NCBI GenBank assembly: GCA_013298845.1
Contig: JAAFJN010000017.1
Span: 37,824 to 101,823, forward strand
Length of the DNA: 64,000 nt
DNA from: Chitinophagales bacterium
GTDB taxonomy: Bacteria; Bacteroidota; Bacteroidia; Chitinophagales; Saprospiraceae
Reading direction: 5' to 3'
Shown: in pieces, positions 61,828 to 64,000 of the stretch
Numbering within the stretch: position 1 is the first letter of the stretch
Layout: the number at the start of each line of letters is the position of its first letter
Notes under the pieces: model-generated
Told to the model about the DNA's origin: nothing
Databases searched by the model: none
Seen by the model: the letters and a program-made list of their open reading frames with translations, nothing else
Program-made: the position numbers and the translations under genes

Positions 61828-64000
61828 CATCATTTTTACCACCCGAAGATCGGGCGATTGAAGAATGACGCTGTACACGCCGGCGGGAACCCGGAACAAA
61901 TCTAAGGGCAAGGTATTATCGCCTTCCTGACCCGTTCCCTGGTAATTCCACACTTCACGGCCCCGCATGTCAACTACCCGCACCGTATACTCCTGGTCTT
62001 GGGGAAGTTCAAAAGCCAGGGTCGCGCTTCCGGCGTTGGGATTGGGGTACAAGTGCGCCGCCACCGTGGATATTTCAGCGTCGGTACGTTCGGCGGCAGT
62101 GCCATTAGACAGGTTGCTGTTGTAAGGCAACACCGTAACGACCGATACGCAGGTCGCTGCATTTCCACTCCAGTCTTTTACCGTAATGGTGAGGTTGTTG
62201 TTGCCCAAACTGGCCGCCGTGTACACTTTCGCCACCGGGCTGTACGACCACACCGCGCAGTTGTCCACGCTTTCAATGGCCAAATCCGCCGGATACACCG
62301 TTACTAAACCGTTGACACCGAGGTTTACGGTGGTGTTTTCGCAAAATGCCGTAGGAGCAATCGCGTCTTTTACCGTTACCATTGCCGTGCACGTGGCGGC
62401 GTTTCCGTTGATGTCTTTTACCGTTAGGAAAACCGGCCAGGGCGAACTTTGAATCTCCGAACAGTTGAACGTCGTTTGGCTCAGGGTGCGCGTGAAAATA
62501 CCGCAGGCATCCGTGCTGCCGTTGTCCACCTGACTCACCGTTAGTGTCCCAACGCCGGAATTGTTCAAAAACACGGTGGCGGGTTTACATAAAGCCGTGG
62601 GCGCGGAAGCGTCTTTAACGGTCAAAATAGCCGTGCAAGTGGACGAGTTTCCACCGCCGTCGGTGGCGCGCAGGGTAACGATATTGTTACCTACGTTGGC
62701 ACAACCAAACGTCGCCGGTAAAGCGGTAAACGTCAGGGAACAGTTGTCGGTACTGAGGTTATTCAACAGCGATGGATTAAGTACCAGGGTGCCGTTTGTA
62801 CCCAAATTTGCGGTGGCATTTTTGCATTTGGCCACGGGGGCAATTAAATCGCGGATGGTGATTACCGCCGTGCATTGGCTGGTGTTGCCACTTTGATCGG
62901 TGCCCGTCAGCGTTACCACGTTATTGCCCACCTGCGCGCAGGAGAACTGGGTCTGGTTTAAGGTCAAATTGGACAACGTGCAATTATCAAAACTACCGTT
63001 GTTCACTTGCGCCGGGGTTAAAACGGCTTGACCGTTGGCGTTCAAATTCAAAGTAACGGGTCTGCACACCATCGTGGGTACTACATAATCCACAATCGAA
63101 ACAATGGTGCTGCAAGTGGCGGTGTTGCCGTTGCCGTCGTTTACCGTCAGGGTTGCCGTGGTAATGCCCAAACTGCCGCAGTTAAAGGTACTGGGCGTAA
63201 TGGATGCCAGATTCACCACCCCGCAGTTGTCCGCGCCGCTTGATACCGCGTTGGCCGGAAAAATGGTGGCCTGACCCATGTTGCTGAGCGTGGCTTCTAC
63301 TTTGGGTTTGCACGTAACGGTAGGCGCAGTTACGTCTTTTACCGTTACCGTAAACTGACACGAACTGCTGTTGTCGTTGCCATCGGTGGCCGTTAAAGTG
63401 ATGGTTTGGGTGGTATTATGGCCGTTTAATACCGTGCTGGCGGCCGGACTTTGCGTTTCAAGAATATTGGCCGCGCAGTTATCGGATTTGCTCAATAAGG
63501 CATAAGCACCCAGGTTCGCCGAGCAATTTGCGCCCACCGCTACTGTCGTATTGGCCGGACAGGTGATTGCGGGCGCAATGATGTCTTTCGCCGTGATGGT
63601 AAATTGACAAGTTGCCGTGTTGCCATTGCCGTCATTGGCCGTTAACACCACCGTTTGCGTCGCGTTGTGACCGTTTAATACCGTGCTGGCCGCCGGACTT
63701 TGCGTTTCAAGAATATTGGCCGCGCAGTTATCCGATTTGCTCAACAAAGTATAAGCGCCCAGGTTCGCCGAGCAATTTGCGCCCACCGCTACTGTCGTAT
63801 TGGCCGGACAAGTAATCGCGGGAGCCGTGATGTCTTTTGCCGTGATGGTAAATTGGCAGGTGGCGGTGTTGCCATTGCCGTCATTGGCCGTTAATACCAC
63901 CGTTTGCGTCGCGTTGTGACCGTTTAATACCGTACTCGCCGCCGGACTTTGGGTTTCCGTAACGTTCGCCGCGCAGTTATCCGATTTGCTCAATAAGGCA
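61810..64000 (-). CDS. T9SS cargo protein with HYR-like repeats, C-terminal part (5' end outside window)
   Basis: At least 730 residues; the frame is open to the window edge. It consists of tandem HYR/Ig-like repeats of ~83 aa: the upstream ones are nearly identical (NCAANILETQSPAASTV, CPANTTVAVGANCSANLGAY), the later ones diverged (e.g. CKNATANLGTNGTLVLNPSL). The C-terminus is a T9SS type A sorting domain (LYPNPNAGSATLAFELPQDQ ... LDLFRVPAGVYSVIL) ending VRSEE. It would cross the outer membrane by T9SS and be processed by a PorU-type sortase. Function: probably adhesion or matrix. The last five codons lie in the heptamer array, so the end of the sorting domain may have been rebuilt by it. 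Confidence 0.85.
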   Translation of the reverse strand, partial: ALLSKSDNCAANVTETQSPAASTVLNGHNATQTVVLTANDGNGNTATCQFTITAKDITAPAITCPANTTVAVGANCSANLGAYTLLSKSDNCAANILETQSPAASTVLNGHNATQTVVLTANDGNGNTATCQFTITAKDIIAPAITCPANTTVAVGANCSANLGAYALLSKSDNCAANILETQSPAASTVLNGHNTTQTITLTATDGNDNSSSCQFTVTVKDVTAPTVTCKPKVEATLSNMGQATIFPANAVSSGADNCGVVNLASITPSTFNCGSLGITTATLTVNDGNGNTATCSTIVSIVDYVVPTMVCRPVTLNLNANGQAVLTPAQVNNGSFDNCTLSNLTLNQTQFSCAQVGNNVVTLTGTDQSGNTSQCTAVITIRDLIAPVAKCKNATANLGTNGTLVLNPSLLNNLSTDNCSLTFTALPATFGCANVGNNIVTLRATDGGGNSSTCTAILTVKDASAPTALCKPATVFLNNSGVGTLTVSQVDNGSTDACGIFTRTLSQTTFNCSEIQSSPWPVFLTVKDINGNAATCTAMVTVKDAIAPTAFCENTTVNLGVNGLVTVYPADLAIESVDNCAVWSYSPVAKVYTAASLGNNNLTITVKDWSGNAATCVSVVTVLPYNSNLSNGTAAERTDAEISTVAAHLYPNPNAGSATLAFELPQDQEYTVRVVDMRGREVWNYQGTGQEGDNTLPLDLFRVPAGVYSVILQSPDLRVVKMMVRSEE
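63490..63987 (-). repeat. Near-identical 249-bp tandem repeats encoding HYR units
   Basis: Matching words recur exactly 249 bp apart (e.g. base 63490 and 63739), corresponding to 83 residues, with only scattered, mostly synonymous differences between copies. The series continues past the window edge and is a likely site of copy-number change or assembly collapse. Confidence 0.9.

Overview
The window looks like a chromosomal segment of a Bacteroidota bacterium, most likely from the Saprospiria (Saprospiraceae-like). Direct support is: a C25-family type IX secretion (T9SS) sortase, several very large secreted mosaic proteins, T9SS C-terminal sorting domains, promoters of the Bacteroidota type (TTTG about 20 bp upstream of TAnnTTTG, e.g. 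before the tRNA), A/T-rich leaders without Shine-Dalgarno sequences, and a Bacteroidota-type arabinose operon with a Nudix-family AraR. The family-level placement is inference.

Layout. 1-9.7 kb: the 3' end of coaX, an outer-membrane protein, a PorU-type T9SS sortase, a beta-helix lipoprotein and a D-amino-acid-dehydrogenase-like flavoprotein, all on the plus strand. 9.7-10.35 kb: a gene-free stretch of short repeats. 10.35-15.7 kb: a Vgb-like propeller, a type-B carboxylesterase, a TauE/SafE permease, a retropepsin-like protease and a protein with two glycogen-binding (CBM48-like) modules. 15.8-33.6 kb, minus strand: three giant or medium secreted proteins (360, 1879 and 3645 aa). 33.9-39.35 kb, minus strand: an unknown helical protein and a hybrid two-component sensor/regulator. 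39.6-51.5 kb: an L-arabinose locus (araR, araA, araB, GH127, GH51, araD, sodium symporter, aldose epimerase) that would take arabinose-containing oligosaccharides to D-xylulose 5-phosphate; it has no SusC/SusD pair. 51.7-57.1 kb: a small lipoprotein and a 1419-aa protein that joins a GH29 alpha-L-fucosidase to a GH20 beta-N-acetylhexosaminidase. 57.2-61.5 kb: tRNA-Val(GAC) followed after 4 nt by a four-helix-bundle gene, an R2K-type ATP-grasp gene with a possible 43-aa ORF and a one-TM protein upstream, and an M20 amidohydrolase. 61.8 kb to the end: the C-terminal part of an HYR-repeat T9SS cargo protein, cut by the window edge.

The most unusual non-coding signal is a set of tandem 7-bp arrays (GTGAATA and variants; GAACACC and variants) that start at, or even supply, the stop codon of the preceding gene, often with an inverted partner array about 60-220 bp away. 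Several other words in the same gaps also keep a 7-bp period. The GTGAATA arrays place stop codons in all three sense frames, but their complement has none. Other points worth a second look are the GH29-GH20 fusion, the R2K ATP-grasp cluster, a promoter module shared by two unlinked genes, candidate AraR operators, a dockerin-like tail next to a possible cohesin-like protein, and an 18-bp perfect inverted repeat element.
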